Below, piece by piece: positions 62,898 to 64,000 of a stretch of 64,000 nt of DNA. Both the position numbers and the translations under genes were made by a program. The stretch lies in NCBI RefSeq assembly GCF_049673105.1, contig NZ_JBATXG010000019.1, positions 1 through 64,000 on the forward strand, written 5' to 3'. The notes under the pieces were generated by a model. It worked only from the letters and a program-made list of their open reading frames with translations. It ran no database searches and was not told where the DNA came from. Each line of letters opens with the position of its first letter. Within the stretch, counting starts at the first letter, position 1. The stretch comes from Castellaniella sp049673105 (GTDB taxonomy: Bacteria; Pseudomonadota; Gammaproteobacteria; Burkholderiales; Burkholderiaceae_B).

Positions 62898-64000
62898 ATG
62901 ACCTCGACGTCGAATGCTCAGGCTGTGCCTGACCTCCAAGCCTATCGCGCTCAACTGCTGTATTTCCGCGATACGCCGAAGGCCGAGGACGAGGCCTGCG
63001 AGTGGATCCAGGACGGTCTGCTGGTGGTGCGCGACGGTCGTATCGAGCAATGCGGTGATTACGCCCAGCTGGTGCGCCAGCTGCCGGCTGGCACGGCAGT
63101 GCACGACTGGCGCAAGCGCCTGATTACGCCGGGCTTCATCGACACACATATCCATTATCCGCAGACCGACATGATCGCCTCGCCCGCGCCCGGTTTGCTG
63201 CCCTGGCTGGAAACCTACACGTTTCCCACCGAACGGCGTTTCGAGAACCCCGATTATGCGCAGGACGTGGCCAGGTTTTTCCTGGACGAGCTGCTGCGCT
63301 GCGGCACGACCACGGCGTTGGTGTATTGCACGGTGCATCCGGGATCGGCTCAGGCCTTCTTCGAGGAAAGCCATGCGCGCAATCTGCGCATGGTGGCCGG
63401 CAAGGTCATGATGGACCGCAACTGCCCGGAATACTTGCGCGACACGGCGGAATCCGGCGCGCGCGACAGCGAGATGCTGCTGCAGCGCTGGCACGGCACG
63501 GGCCGCCAGCTGTATGCGCTGACGCCGCGTTTTGCGCCCACCTCCACCCCAGAACAGCTGGGTCGCTGCCGCGAGCTGGCGCAACGTTATCAGGATGTCT
63601 TCATCCAGTCCCATGTGTCGGAAAACCAGGATGAAGTGAAATGGGTGATGTCCCTGTTTCCCGGCCATCGCAGCTATCTGGATATTTACGACGACTATGG
63701 CCTGCTGCGCCCGCGCTCGGTGTACGGCCACTGCGTCTGGCTGGACGATGACGACCGGCGCCGCATGCGCGATGCCGGCGCGGTGGCGGCGCACTGCCCC
63801 ACGTCCAATCAGTTCCTGGGCAGCGGTCTGTTCGATTTCGCCGCCGCCAAGGACTTCGGCATGCCCGTGACCCTGGCCACCGACGTCGGCGGGGGCTCGT
63901 CTTTTTCCATGTTGCAGACCATGAACGAAGCCCACAAGGTCGCGCGCTTGTCGGGGTACTACCTGACCGCGCGGCGCATGTTCTGGCAGGCCACGCAGGG
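62898..64000 (+). CDS. guaD: Guanine deaminase, truncated by the window end (first 367 residues)
   Basis: Guanine to xanthine; amidohydrolase TIM barrel. Zinc motif HIH at residues 84-86 (FIDTHIHYPQTD), then FPTERRFENPDYAQDVARFF, FAPTSTPEQL, QSHVSENQDEVKW and HCVWLDDDDRRRM supply further ligands, and TDVGGGSSFSMLQTM the last. AGGAGA lies upstream of the ATG. Follows xdhC by 56 bp. The frame is open to the last base, so the C-terminus lies outside the window. Confidence 0.95.
   Translation, partial: MTSTSNAQAVPDLQAYRAQLLYFRDTPKAEDEACEWIQDGLLVVRDGRIEQCGDYAQLVRQLPAGTAVHDWRKRLITPGFIDTHIHYPQTDMIASPAPGLLPWLETYTFPTERRFENPDYAQDVARFFLDELLRCGTTTALVYCTVHPGSAQAFFEESHARNLRMVAGKVMMDRNCPEYLRDTAESGARDSEMLLQRWHGTGRQLYALTPRFAPTSTPEQLGRCRELAQRYQDVFIQSHVSENQDEVKWVMSLFPGHRSYLDIYDDYGLLRPRSVYGHCVWLDDDDRRRMRDAGAVAAHCPTSNQFLGSGLFDFAAAKDFGMPVTLATDVGGGSSFSMLQTMNEAHKVARLSGYYLTARRMFWQATQ

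Overview
The window is a high-GC betaproteobacterial chromosome segment. It most likely comes from Alcaligenaceae (Bordetella/Achromobacter/Castellaniella-like), which I infer from gene content and protein character rather than from any search. It covers the replication-origin neighbourhood: parB-parA-rsmG-mnmG on the minus strand at 65-4452, and gyrB-dnaN-dnaA (minus) divergent from rpmH-rnpA-yidD-yidC-mnmE (plus) at 12885-22473. Three perfect parS-type palindromes lie just upstream of mnmG. An AT-rich, DnaA-box-bearing gap at about 6.4-6.66 kb is a better oriC candidate than the very short dnaA-rpmH gap. recF is absent between dnaN and gyrB. No tRNA, rRNA, insertion sequence or CRISPR array was recognised.

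Left accessory part (4.7-12.9 kb): a cold-shock gene with a long leader, a PLP aminotransferase, a PP1/ApaH-like phosphoesterase, a Fic-domain protein, two putative methyltransferases (one membrane, one PmtA-like), a QseBC/PmrAB-type two-component system, and a PIN-domain protein downstream of gyrB.

Middle (22.4-41 kb): a small monooxygenase-fold protein; an FAD oxidoreductase; ohrR-ohr organic peroxide defence with a palindromic operator; a NarK-type nitrate/nitrite transporter; a small HMA-like protein; DNA polymerase IV; and a tight nirC-nirB-nirD-cobA-cysG-like operon for nitrite uptake, NADH-dependent nitrite reduction and siroheme synthesis. These are followed by a MOSC protein, a DMT exporter, an ArgD-type aminotransferase and malate synthase G.

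Right part (39.6-64 kb) reads as one metabolic theme. gcl-hyi-glxR-ttuD-glcG-pyk converts glyoxylate to tartronate semialdehyde, glycerate, phosphoglycerate and finally pyruvate; it is divergent from a LysR regulator and a DMT transporter. Then come a five-gene Liv-type ABC importer, uraD-allA (late ureide catabolism, giving glyoxylate), an NCS2 purine permease between two paralogous LysR regulators, xdhABC and guanine deaminase, which is cut by the window end. Purines would be taken up, deaminated and oxidised to urate; ureidoglycolate lyase would release glyoxylate, which feeds the neighbouring glycerate pathway. Urate oxidase and allantoin-opening genes are not in the window.

Points that stand out: oriC candidate and parS cluster; a nested inverted repeat of about 190 bp between yidC and mnmE; tandem structured repeats downstream of narK; a siroheme synthase carrying a degenerate methyltransferase remnant; and a Fic protein with a small convergent ORF containing an antitoxin-like motif.
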